From the NCBI GenBank assembly GCA_025999935.1, contig BNXY01000002.1, positions 52,806 to 116,805 on the forward strand: a DNA stretch of 64,000 nt, given 5' to 3'. How positions within the stretch are numbered: the stretch's first letter is position 1; each line of letters begins with the position of its first letter. Under the pieces are notes generated by a model, which was not told where the DNA came from, made no database searches, and saw nothing but the letters and a program-made list of their open reading frames with translations. Shown piece by piece: positions 25,084 to 33,437 of the stretch. The stretch comes from Bacteroidia bacterium. Its GTDB lineage: Bacteria > Bacteroidota > Bacteroidia > Bacteroidales > Azobacteroidaceae. The position numbers and the translations under genes are program-made.

Positions 25084-26637
25084 TTATCTCGGATTGGGAG
25101 TCAATCCGGCGCTGATTACAGTATGCGGCAATTGAATCGCCCTGCGCGGATCATCTACTTTCAATTCGTCTAAAACCGTTATATTATCGTTGGCATCCAA
25201 GTAACGGCGATAAATAACAATGCCGAAACGATTCACGTCAAACCAACGCAAGCCTTCATGAATGGTCTCGATACGACGGATATGCAAGAGACATTGCAGA
25301 AAATTTTCCTGTTCCGCAGAAACAATCGGAAACTCCGGATGCAATTCTTTCTTAACCGTCGGATCTTCCGGCCTATAATAGGGTATTTCGGAATAGTAAT
25401 CATTAACTATATTCCGCGTTAATATTACACCGGTGGTAGTATGCCTCGAAATCCAAAGTCCTAAATCTTTTACCGCATTATCATAATCCTGTTGCATGAT
25501 ATAGGCTTCCGCCCGGCACAGAAGAGTTTCGTCTGTAGTCAAATTTACCACCATCGTGTGTCTATAACCTATACGTGCAACCGGATCGGTGTATTCGAAA
25601 TAGTAGGGTAATTTAGGCGTAGCCACATAGTTAGCCGTATAAGAAGATGGTGGTAAAACAAAAACCGTACCGGTATAAAGTCCCCAAGGACCGGCAGATT
25701 GAATTGTTTCAGCCGATGCAATTTGTCTGGAGTGTTGGTATAATTTTCCGTTATTGTAATTACCATAACTATAGGCATTTCCATAACAAGCTGTTATCAA
25801 TAAATTGGCATTGTGTTGGGCTTTGACATAATGTTTAGCCCTTAGCTGAAAATCGCTCGTCATTGTAGCAAATTCTTGCATATTCCTCAACATGTTTTCG
25901 GGCTTTTCTCCTAAAACTTCTTTTGCACAAGCAATTACTTTATCGTACTTGCGGGAAAAAAGGTAAAAACGAGCGGCAAATGCATAGGCCGCTTTTCGGT
26001 TGAAGTGGTATTTGGGAATTTCGTAGAGATTATCGTCAATCAAAGGCAAACCGGCCTCCAAGTCCCTTTCGATTCTTCGGTAAACTTCGGCAACCGATTC
26101 TCGTTTATAATGAGGATTTACCGTAGTTTCCGGTTCTTCGGCATAAGGAACGCCCAAATCGTTTTCTCCGGTTTTCTCGGAATAGGTTTTTGCAAAAATA
26201 TTTACCAAATAAAAATGATTGTAAGCACGCGCCAATAAAGCTTCTCCTTTTTGTGGATTAAGCCTTTCGGGATTCCCTAATTCTTCAATTTTGAGCAGCA
26301 CATGATTGGCGACAGCAATAGAAGAATAAGCAGATTCCCAATAGGCTGAAGGACCATCATCTGATTTTTCCCCGACAGCTTCCCAGTGAAACAGTTGGTC
26401 ATGGAAAATACCAAAAGAAGAAAGGGTGGAATACTCTTTCCAGTCGGTATTATCCGATGAGGTTTCTGTGGTAATGATAAACGGATTTCTGGGATAAGCA
26501 TCTACCAATAATTTTGTGATTTTTTCGTCCGAATCCAATTCCGTACGGTTATCGGGCATCACATCCAAATATTCATCGCAAGCTGTATTGAACAGCATCA
26601 ATAGCAACGAAAACAGTAATATAATTTTTATCTTCAT
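25084..26637 (-). CDS. RagB/SusD-family nutrient-binding lipoprotein
   Basis: A 517-residue SusD homologue. The lipobox is 'LFNTACDEYLDVMPDNRTEL', a typical SusD N terminus. A TPR-like helical core follows ('YWESAYSSIAVANHVLLKIE', 'GEALLARAYNHFYLVNIFAK', 'FNRKAAYAFAARFYLF') and the C-terminal SusD motif is 'IRRIETIHEGLRWFDVNRFG'. SusD proteins cap the SusC barrel and capture the substrate at the surface. It lies 12 bases after susC. The long loop at about 270-360 is rich in Tyr, Asn and Ser and may hold the binding site. Confidence 0.95.
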   Translation of the reverse strand: MKIKIILLFSLLLMLFNTACDEYLDVMPDNRTELDSDEKITKLLVDAYPRNPFIITTETSSDNTDWKEYSTLSSFGIFHDQLFHWEAVGEKSDDGPSAYWESAYSSIAVANHVLLKIEELGNPERLNPQKGEALLARAYNHFYLVNIFAKTYSEKTGENDLGVPYAEEPETTVNPHYKRESVAEVYRRIERDLEAGLPLIDDNLYEIPKYHFNRKAAYAFAARFYLFSRKYDKVIACAKEVLGEKPENMLRNMQEFATMTSDFQLRAKHYVKAQHNANLLITACYGNAYSYGNYNNGKLYQHSRQIASAETIQSAGPWGLYTGTVFVLPPSSYTANYVATPKLPYYFEYTDPVARIGYRHTMVVNLTTDETLLCRAEAYIMQQDYDNAVKDLGLWISRHTTTGVILTRNIVNDYYSEIPYYRPEDPTVKKELHPEFPIVSAEQENFLQCLLHIRRIETIHEGLRWFDVNRFGIVIYRRYLDANDNITVLDELKVDDPRRAIQLPHTVISAGLTPNPR

Positions 26638-26649
26638 AATTTGTTAATT

Positions 26650-29600
26650 TTATAATCCTAATGAAACAGTTAATGTATATTGTTTTGCCATAGGCGCAGC
26701 TACCCCTCCGGAGTTATTGAATTCCGGATCTTGTCCGTTCAATTTGGAGTCGGAATACAGCAGGAACAAGTTAGTTGCTTGTAACTTCAGAGAAAGATTA
26801 TTAATGCTTGCTTTCGTGAGCAATTTCTTCGGCACATTGTAAGTCAAAGAGATTTCTTTCATCCGGGCAAATCCTCCGTCAGCCACCCGCACATCGGAAT
26901 AGTTGTAAATATTGTACGGATAGCGTAGGCTATTATTACCCGTGTTTTCAGAACTTTGACGTGTGGAAATGATTACCGGTATATTGGTTCTGTTTTCATC
27001 ACCCGGCAATATCCATCGATCTTTAAATTCCTGCGGCATAGATAAGAAATCGGTGTAGTAACTTCTAAAAACCGGATCCAAACGAACTTTATTTCCAAAA
27101 GAATAGGTAATGAAAACATTCAAGCGAAAATTCTTGTAATTGAATAGATTTCCCAAACTTCCCGAGGTAGTCGGCTCGGCAGAACCTTCGTATTTCAGGT
27201 AGCCAATATTTTCTTTCTCTTGTAAATATACATACGTTCCTATTTCTCCTTTTTCGTTATAGAAAGTGGGAACACCGTCTTCATTCAAACCAGCAAAAGG
27301 CACTGAATAAACAACCCTTCTCGGATCGCCTACCAATCCAAAATTTTTACCCGTATTGCTAATTAAATCTATAACCCTTTGGTCGTTTTTCAAACTGGTA
27401 ATTTTCGAACGAACATCCGAAAAAATAAAAGAAGTATTCCATTTAAAATCCTTGGTAACAATATTTTTAGTCGTAATGGTCGCCTCCCAACCTTTCGAAT
27501 CCATCGCTGCAACATTGGCTTCTTTCGATAGTGTTCCTCCGATACCCATTACATCAATACGTCCGATTAAATCAAACATGTGGCGTCTGAAATGTTGGAA
27601 ATCCATATTGAGACGATTATTGAAAAATCCCAATTCGAGACCCAGATTAAATTCAAATTTCTTTTCGTAAGTCAATTCACTGTTTTCCAAGTCTGAAATA
27701 TATAAACCGGGTTCTTGTACGCTGGTTTCCGGACGCCAAGGAGTCCTTGCTTTGATAATGATTTGCGAATTGGTAGCACTACCTCTATCGGCCGTTAAGC
27801 CATAAGAAGTGAATAGTTTTGCATGGGAAAGTGCCGGTCTCAAATCTGCAAAAAAGGATTCTTCGTGTAAATTCCATCCGGCGCCGAGATTCCAAGTCGG
27901 CAACCAACGAGCGGAACGGGCTTTACCCAAACGATTGGACCCGTCGTAGCGGCCGGTAACCATAAGGTTGTATTTTCCTTGATAAGAATAGTTTGCCGAA
28001 GCGGCAAAAGCTTCGGTACGTTCTTTGCCCGAAGTATATTCATAATATTTCGTTCCATCTTCTTGTCCTTTTTTAAACACCTGATAAGCATAAGCAGGTA
28101 TATCTCCCATAGAATATTGACGTCCCCATCCACGGAACCAAGAATTATCTCTATCGTTGGAAGTCGTTTCTGCAGAAGCATATAAACTGACACCATGATC
28201 GTCATTGATGGTTGTTGAATAATCGACCGACGCCCGATAATTATAAGCCAAAGATTTATTATCTTTCCTGTAGTAAATACCTCCGTATGGAAGTACGGAT
28301 ATAGGCAAAGTATATTGTAAATCCGGATCTTTATATAAATAAGAGTTATTGTCTCTTACCACTGCATCCGGCATAGTTCTGTATGCCATCGCTTGATTGG
28401 CAAAGTCCGTAATGTTGTGTTCCAAGGACGCCATCTGATAATTCATAGCAGCCAGAAAAGAGGCTTTGAAACCTTTGAACGGTTTCCATGTTAACAATCC
28501 TTGTGTGAGTATATCCACCAAATTTTGATCCATGTAATTGTTATCCAACTCGTGTGCAATATTGAAAGGCGCATAATTTCGTGTATAAGTTTCATTGGGG
28601 TCCAAAGCGCGGGACGCATTCAATGCGTACTGGTACGGATTGATATCAAATTCACGTCCAACTTCTCCATAGACCACATTGGTGGTTCTTCCCAATGTTC
28701 CGGGCATTTTCTGTTTACGATAAGATACACGCGGAGACAATTCAATTTCAAGGTTCTTCGATATATTATGGTTCACTTTCAAACCGACTGTATAACGGTT
28801 GGTTCCGGCATCTTTGTACCAGCCCGGATCATTCATAAAACTGGCGGAAGTACGGTAAGTGGTCTTATCGCTACCCCCCGAAATACTGACGGAATGGTTT
28901 TGGACAATCGAATGATTGAATAATTCCTTGAACCAATCGGTATTCCGGTATTCTGCTTCACGCAAATAAGCATTTCTGGCATATTCCGTATTTTGAAGTG
29001 CAAACGAGCCGGTTGCTGGATCGTAAGTATTCATCAATTGATACATTTTACCGTAAATTCCCGTTTCTCTATCTCTGAAAGTCTGGCTGAAATTCAACCA
29101 ACCTTTCTGTTCCATTTCCTGATAGACACTCATTTGATCCTGAGAATTCATGATGTTGAAATTGCTGTAACTCGGTATCAGACGGGTAGAAAATTCACCG
29201 GTATATGAAATGGAAGAAGGCCCGGATTTTCCTCTTTTGGTAGTAATGACAATCACGCCGGATTTGGCTTTAGCGCCGTAAATAGAAGTCGCCGCAGCAT
29301 CTTTCAACACATCCCAAGTTTCGATGTCATCGGCATTCAAACCGGCAACTGCAGAACTCAACACAGTTTCGGCATCTCCCGATGCAAGCTGGTCGGCGCT
29401 CACTTCAACTATATTATCAATGATTACGCCGTCCACTACCCATAAAGGTTGAGAGTCTCCTGAAATAGAAGTTGCACCACGTATTAAAATTTTGGGAGCG
29501 CTACCGAAAGTTCCGGATACATTTTGTACGGATACCCCTGCCACGCGACCTTCCAATGAACGGCTGATTTCGGCCACTCCGTCAATTTTTATGTCGCCGG

Positions 29601-30081
29601 CCTGTAAGTGTGCGGAAGAACCGGTAAACAAGCGTTTATCCATTTTTGTCATACCGGTAATCACAACTTCATCGAGTAGAGTTGAATTTTCATCTAATAC
29701 AACACGTTTTAAATCCGTGAGGTTTGTTGCAGGAATTACTCGGGTATTATATCCGATATAACTAAATTCTAATGCGTAATTTTGACTAAGTACGGATAAC
29801 GAATATTCTCCGTCAATATTCGTATAGGTAGCGTTTTCACCACCTTTTGCTACTTTGTCTTTACCATTTACCACTTTTACCGTTGCTCCGGTTAGAGGTT
29901 CTCCTTCTTTGTCAACAACTATCCCTTTGATTGTTGTCTGAGAATAAGCGCTCTCAAACGAAAGAAAGCCCAGTACAATTAATAAAAGTACAAACGCTTT
30001 CTTCATCTTCACTTTGCTTCCCCATAAGTTACTTCTTGGAGAGTAGTACTCTCTTTTTCCTACCTGTTTGTTTTCTTTCAT
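26650..30081 (-). CDS. SusC/RagA-family TonB-linked outer membrane transporter
   Basis: A 1143-residue transporter. A hydrophobic signal begins at an internal Met26 (MKKAFVLLLIVLGFLSF), so translation may start there (30006) instead of at 30081; many SusC proteins do have a basic pre-extension like this one. A carboxypeptidase-D-like domain (about 48-130) is followed by the plug ('RSLEGRVAGVSVQNVSGTFG', 'SIYGAKAKSGVIVITTKRG') and a 22-strand barrel ending in 'YTLTVSLGL'. It takes up a large ligand bound by SusD, powered by TonB. First gene of a five-gene operon; a CAAAAATA (-7, minus) lies at 30123-30130. No glycosidase in the operon points away from a simple polysaccharide system. Confidence 0.96.
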   Translation of the reverse strand: MKENKQVGKREYYSPRSNLWGSKVKMKKAFVLLLIVLGFLSFESAYSQTTIKGIVVDKEGEPLTGATVKVVNGKDKVAKGGENATYTNIDGEYSLSVLSQNYALEFSYIGYNTRVIPATNLTDLKRVVLDENSTLLDEVVITGMTKMDKRLFTGSSAHLQAGDIKIDGVAEISRSLEGRVAGVSVQNVSGTFGSAPKILIRGATSISGDSQPLWVVDGVIIDNIVEVSADQLASGDAETVLSSAVAGLNADDIETWDVLKDAAATSIYGAKAKSGVIVITTKRGKSGPSSISYTGEFSTRLIPSYSNFNIMNSQDQMSVYQEMEQKGWLNFSQTFRDRETGIYGKMYQLMNTYDPATGSFALQNTEYARNAYLREAEYRNTDWFKELFNHSIVQNHSVSISGGSDKTTYRTSASFMNDPGWYKDAGTNRYTVGLKVNHNISKNLEIELSPRVSYRKQKMPGTLGRTTNVVYGEVGREFDINPYQYALNASRALDPNETYTRNYAPFNIAHELDNNYMDQNLVDILTQGLLTWKPFKGFKASFLAAMNYQMASLEHNITDFANQAMAYRTMPDAVVRDNNSYLYKDPDLQYTLPISVLPYGGIYYRKDNKSLAYNYRASVDYSTTINDDHGVSLYASAETTSNDRDNSWFRGWGRQYSMGDIPAYAYQVFKKGQEDGTKYYEYTSGKERTEAFAASANYSYQGKYNLMVTGRYDGSNRLGKARSARWLPTWNLGAGWNLHEESFFADLRPALSHAKLFTSYGLTADRGSATNSQIIIKARTPWRPETSVQEPGLYISDLENSELTYEKKFEFNLGLELGFFNNRLNMDFQHFRRHMFDLIGRIDVMGIGGTLSKEANVAAMDSKGWEATITTKNIVTKDFKWNTSFIFSDVRSKITSLKNDQRVIDLISNTGKNFGLVGDPRRVVYSVPFAGLNEDGVPTFYNEKGEIGTYVYLQEKENIGYLKYEGSAEPTTSGSLGNLFNYKNFRLNVFITYSFGNKVRLDPVFRSYYTDFLSMPQEFKDRWILPGDENRTNIPVIISTRQSSENTGNNSLRYPYNIYNYSDVRVADGGFARMKEISLTYNVPKKLLTKASINNLSLKLQATNLFLLYSDSKLNGQDPEFNNSGGVAAPMAKQYTLTVSLGL

Positions 30082-30289
30082 ACATTTGCTAATTAAATAA
30101 ATTTAATAGTTTTAAAATTACACAAAAATATGTTATTTTATGCAAATAAAAAAATAAAAAGTCAAAAAACTGCATTTTTAACAAATAGGGAAGACGATTA
30201 GGCGGGGAGAGTTATGCCCACATGCCCAAAAACCAACATCTTGGGGGCTTAATATGAAGATTGACTGTAATGATAGATAGTTTCATTTA

Positions 30290-31528
30290 TTAAATCCTTT
30301 CCGCTAAATTCATTGCAGCAAGCATGGCTGCATCCATATTATAATATTCCCATTCTGCAAACCTACCCAACAAAAAAACTTGCTCTTTTTCCACTTCTTT
30401 CTTCAAATCACTTATCAAATTTTTCGTTGTCTTTTCCTGAATAGGGTAGGTATATTTTGTATATTTATGGGTTAGATATTTCGGAGAAAAAGGCATCTTA
30501 GCCAAATTCATTATAATGTCATCTTTCGTCATCTGATCCGTAAATTCAATTGTACCTGTATGTTGAGTTCCGCTATTATTTGAAACAGCAAAATTGCCTG
30601 TGCAGATTATCCGATGCGAACTATATGCTCGATTGGGCAAATATATCCAACTGTATGAGTTATTTTCTATTTCACACAATACAGATGTTGTACCATGAAA
30701 TTCTAATGCTTTAATCGGTTCTACAAAAGACGAAATATTCAAAGAGTCCTTAAAAATGGTTGGAAAATCTTTTATATTACCACAAAAAATTATTTTGTCG
30801 AATGTTTCGCCCTTGAGCATCCATTTGTTTTTGTGTCGTTGAATTGTCTCAATAGCATGATTATATGCTATATCTAAATTTTCAACCAATCTGTCGGCTA
30901 TAAATTGAGAACCATTCTGTTTTGGATAATAGAAAGAACTATGTACCATATTCTCTTCTTTCGAATGGTTAAAATTATTGAAAATCATCTCCTCAATCGT
31001 TGGCATCGGAAGCTTGCCTTCCAGCCAACTTAAAGGAACATTTTTTAGATTTCTTCGCCAAATTTTCTCATTATAGGGTTGAAAATATAGGTCATACAGC
31101 GTATTTCCAAACCGAATACGTAAAAACTCCTCAAAATTATCCGGTGTACTATTTTCTCGTTTTGAAAGATTCAACAAATCTTGAATAAATGCTTGTATCG
31201 TTTTCTCCCCTAACATATAGACATGATTCTCTATGGGATAACCTGCCATAAGTCCATTATCCAAAGCAATACTTGCATTTCTGGGCGTTTTTGTAAATTC
31301 ATTTTCTCTATCGAAAAACTTCCAAAACCATTCCAATACTGCCGGATATTTAGAATTAAAAACATGACCTCCTACTTGATGATATAAATTGCCGTCAACC
31401 ACATCACATTTGATTAAACCACCCGGACGAGTGTCTTTTTCAAATAGTTTCACACGATATTTATTCTTTAGACATTGAGCTATGGACAGACCGGATACGC
31501 CGGCACCGATGACTGCTATTTTTTCCAT
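30290..31528 (-). CDS. UDP-galactopyranose mutase-like flavoprotein
   Basis: A 412-residue FAD-dependent protein. It opens with the dinucleotide-binding motif 'IAVIGAGVSGLSIAQCL', then 'LFEKDTRPGGLIKC', 'HQVGGHVFNSKYPAV', 'GYPIENHVYML', and 'YFQPYNEKIWRRNL', which recalls the 'PYtxKxWg' stretch of Glf and related protoporphyrinogen-oxidase-like proteins. It could interconvert a nucleotide-sugar ring form or act as an uncharacterised amine-oxidase-like enzyme. It overlaps the glycosyltransferase by 13 bases, so both probably act on one glycan. The pair is visibly richer in A and T than the flanking genes. Confidence 0.75.
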   Translation of the reverse strand: MEKIAVIGAGVSGLSIAQCLKNKYRVKLFEKDTRPGGLIKCDVVDGNLYHQVGGHVFNSKYPAVLEWFWKFFDRENEFTKTPRNASIALDNGLMAGYPIENHVYMLGEKTIQAFIQDLLNLSKRENSTPDNFEEFLRIRFGNTLYDLYFQPYNEKIWRRNLKNVPLSWLEGKLPMPTIEEMIFNNFNHSKEENMVHSSFYYPKQNGSQFIADRLVENLDIAYNHAIETIQRHKNKWMLKGETFDKIIFCGNIKDFPTIFKDSLNISSFVEPIKALEFHGTTSVLCEIENNSYSWIYLPNRAYSSHRIICTGNFAVSNNSGTQHTGTIEFTDQMTKDDIIMNLAKMPFSPKYLTHKYTKYTYPIQEKTTKNLISDLKKEVEKEQVFLLGRFAEWEYYNMDAAMLAAMNLAERI

Positions 31529-32499
31529 GCGATATTCTCTTCTTTGAGGATGGTTTTGAACAGTTCAATTCTCTTGGAAGTGTAATGATCTTCCAAGTAT
31601 TCAGAATACTTCTTCATATCAACTTTGCTATTCCTTGCCTTATCCATTTCTCTTTCAAATTCATCATACGTGTTTATATTGGAACAAAATTTCTCTAATT
31701 GATAATAGTCTGTATCAGGATTTTGTTTGTATCTTGCGATGACGTGACACCCACTAGCTAAAAATTCTAAAAATTTGGGTGTAACTTGATTAAAACCTTT
31801 GGTTCGAGATTCTCCTCCATCAATGCCAGGCGTAGAATAGAGCGCTATTTTACTTTTGCGAATCAAATCAATATACCCTTTTCTAGTATTTATCTGCCCA
31901 ATATATTTTCCTTTTGATGTATAATAATCTAATATAATCTTTTTGCTTTCATATACATAGGTAAAATCCTTATGTTTCTCTATATATTTTTTTAGATAGT
32001 CATTTAAAACAGGATTTGTTCTCCCCACCAGCAGTAAATCATATTCCTTTTCAAACTTGGTTGTCGGTGTAATTTTATATTTATCAGGAAGAGATAAAGG
32101 GAAATGATGAATTATACGGGGGCAACTATTGTTTTTTAAAAAATTAAATACTTCTAAATTGGATATTAAAATGCATGGGTTGTTAGAGTAAGCATGGTAA
32201 AAATTATTAAGTTTGTCTTGTGAAAGATGAAAATCGATGATAGCCGGTAAAATATTTGACCGATTGTGACGGTTATTCTTGGTTTGTGCGTCTATCTGCC
32301 ACAAAAACTCCAAAGTGCTTGACGGAAACAAAGAGAAGATATTCCAATTAATAATACTTATCATTTTATTGATATATCTGTCATATTTATGTATATCGAT
32401 AAACGGAGCATCTAATTCTTTGTGAAATTGATCTTCCCACTCGTACACCAAATCCATATATGGCCAATCCTTAATGTTTCTTACTGTTTTAATTTTCAT
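31516..32499 (-). CDS. Glycosyltransferase, GT-B-like
   Basis: A 327-residue protein without a signal peptide. The C-terminal half holds 'YDLLLVGRTNPVLNDYLKK', 'YIGQINTRKGYIDLIRKSKI', 'ALYSTPGIDGGESRTKGFNQ', 'VTPKFLEFLASGCHVIARY' and 'EREMDKARN'. These fit the nucleotide-sugar-binding half of CgeB/GT1-like GT-B transferases, including the glutamate-containing loop before 'FLEFLASG'. It is encoded just upstream of the UGM-like gene with overlapping ends. The substrate is unknown. A remnant of IS1380 borders it on the other side, and no other glycan-synthesis genes are nearby, so the two may be an isolated acquired module. Confidence 0.7.
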   Translation of the reverse strand: MKIKTVRNIKDWPYMDLVYEWEDQFHKELDAPFIDIHKYDRYINKMISIINWNIFSLFPSSTLEFLWQIDAQTKNNRHNRSNILPAIIDFHLSQDKLNNFYHAYSNNPCILISNLEVFNFLKNNSCPRIIHHFPLSLPDKYKITPTTKFEKEYDLLLVGRTNPVLNDYLKKYIEKHKDFTYVYESKKIILDYYTSKGKYIGQINTRKGYIDLIRKSKIALYSTPGIDGGESRTKGFNQVTPKFLEFLASGCHVIARYKQNPDTDYYQLEKFCSNINTYDEFEREMDKARNSKVDMKKYSEYLEDHYTSKRIELFKTILKEENIAWKK

Positions 32500-32567
32500 C
32501 TTCTCTTTTATATTTTATCTTTTTAATATTCTCTTAAATCCGCAATCAAGTTTTAATAAAAAGAAGC

Positions 32568-32600
32568 AAAGCGTTATCAAATAAATATTTGCAACGCTTT
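32568..32600. repeat. Inverted repeat between the glycosyltransferase and IS1380 remnant
   Basis: AAAGCGTT (32568-32575) and its complement (32593-32600) enclose a 17-base AT-rich loop. It may be a weak structural element or the border of the IS remnant. There is no T tract. Confidence 0.3.
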
Positions 32601-32660
32601 TCGGTTTGAAAAATTTTCACTAATTTTGGTGCTTCTAACAAAAAACAAGTGATTTTTCAG

Positions 32661-32810
32661 ATGACGAAGATACAACAAATTTCCAAAAACATCACTCCCT
32701 TTGCGGGAGTATTTTATGCAAACGATGAATTTAACAATTTCGGTGTAAGTAAATTCATTAAATACACCCGTCGTTTCTTCGAGCGGGAAAACGTATCAAT
32801 TCAATATTAA
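32661..32810 (+). pseudogene. IS1380-family transposase remnant
   Basis: A 49-residue frame from ATG 32661. The first 33 residues ('MTKIQQISKNITPFAGVFYA', then 'NDEFNNFGVSKFI') are the well-conserved N terminus of Bacteroidota IS1380 transposases. After that the sequence ('KYTRRFFERENVSIQY') departs and stops, so more than 350 residues are missing. TAATTTTG at 32621-32628 fits the -7 element expected upstream of the original gene. The element is dead. Confidence 0.75.
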
Positions 32811-32893
32811 CGAAAGGTTAAATGATTGGAATACCTAAAATTAATATTTAGCCAAATTCCTCAAAAAATATTATAAAAAGATAGAAAAATTTG

Positions 32894-32901
32894 TAATTTT
32901 G
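32894..32901 (+). promoter_or_regulatory. -7 element upstream of the GNAT gene
   Basis: TAATTTTG matches TAnnTTTG, 21 bases before the GNAT start codon. It would also serve the overlapping GH2 gene. Confidence 0.5.
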
Positions 32902-32921
32902 CATTTAAATAAAATCAACTT

Positions 32922-33437
32922 ATGGCAGACGAAATCACATTCAGAAAAGCAGAAACATCAGATGTAACGCGCATTTGGGAGATTATCCTGCAAGCCAAGG
33001 AGCAAATGCGGAAATTGAACAGCCGTCAATGGCAGGACGGCTATCCGGCCGTTGAAAATATTACCCACGATATCGAAAACGGATACGGTTATGTCTTGTC
33101 CGGAAAAACCGGCGTGATCGCTTACGGAGCGGTAATTTTTACCGGCGAACCCGCTTATAATGATATTCACGGAAAATGGCTAACCGATTTGCCTTACGTG
33201 GTAGTACATCGCTTAGCCGTTGCCGACGAAGTGAAAAACCGCGGAATAGCTACTTCATTTATGCAGGAAGTAGAAGCATTGAGCAAACGGAAAGAAATAT
33301 TCAGTTTCCGGGTAGATACGAATTTTGATAATCTTTATATGCAGAAAATGTTATCTGCCTTGGATTTTACTTATTGCGGCGAAGTTTTTTACGACAAAAA
33401 TCAACGCAGAGCGTATGAAAAAAAATTAAACGCATGA
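32922..33437 (+). CDS. GNAT family N-acetyltransferase
   Basis: A 171-residue single-domain acetyltransferase. Its start 'ITFRKAETSDVTRIWEII' is the usual GNAT beta1-alpha1. The acetyl-CoA-binding region is 'VVVHRLAVADEVKNRGIATS' (motif A, with RGIAT in place of Q/RxxGxG/A), followed by 'FMQEVEALSK' and 'ALDFTYCGEVFY'. The acceptor is unknown. Its stop overlaps the start of the GH2 gene by four bases (33434-33437), so the two are coupled in translation, which is odd for a soluble acetyltransferase and an exported glycosidase. Confidence 0.88.
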   Translation: MADEITFRKAETSDVTRIWEIILQAKEQMRKLNSRQWQDGYPAVENITHDIENGYGYVLSGKTGVIAYGAVIFTGEPAYNDIHGKWLTDLPYVVVHRLAVADEVKNRGIATSFMQEVEALSKRKEIFSFRVDTNFDNLYMQKMLSALDFTYCGEVFYDKNQRRAYEKKLNA

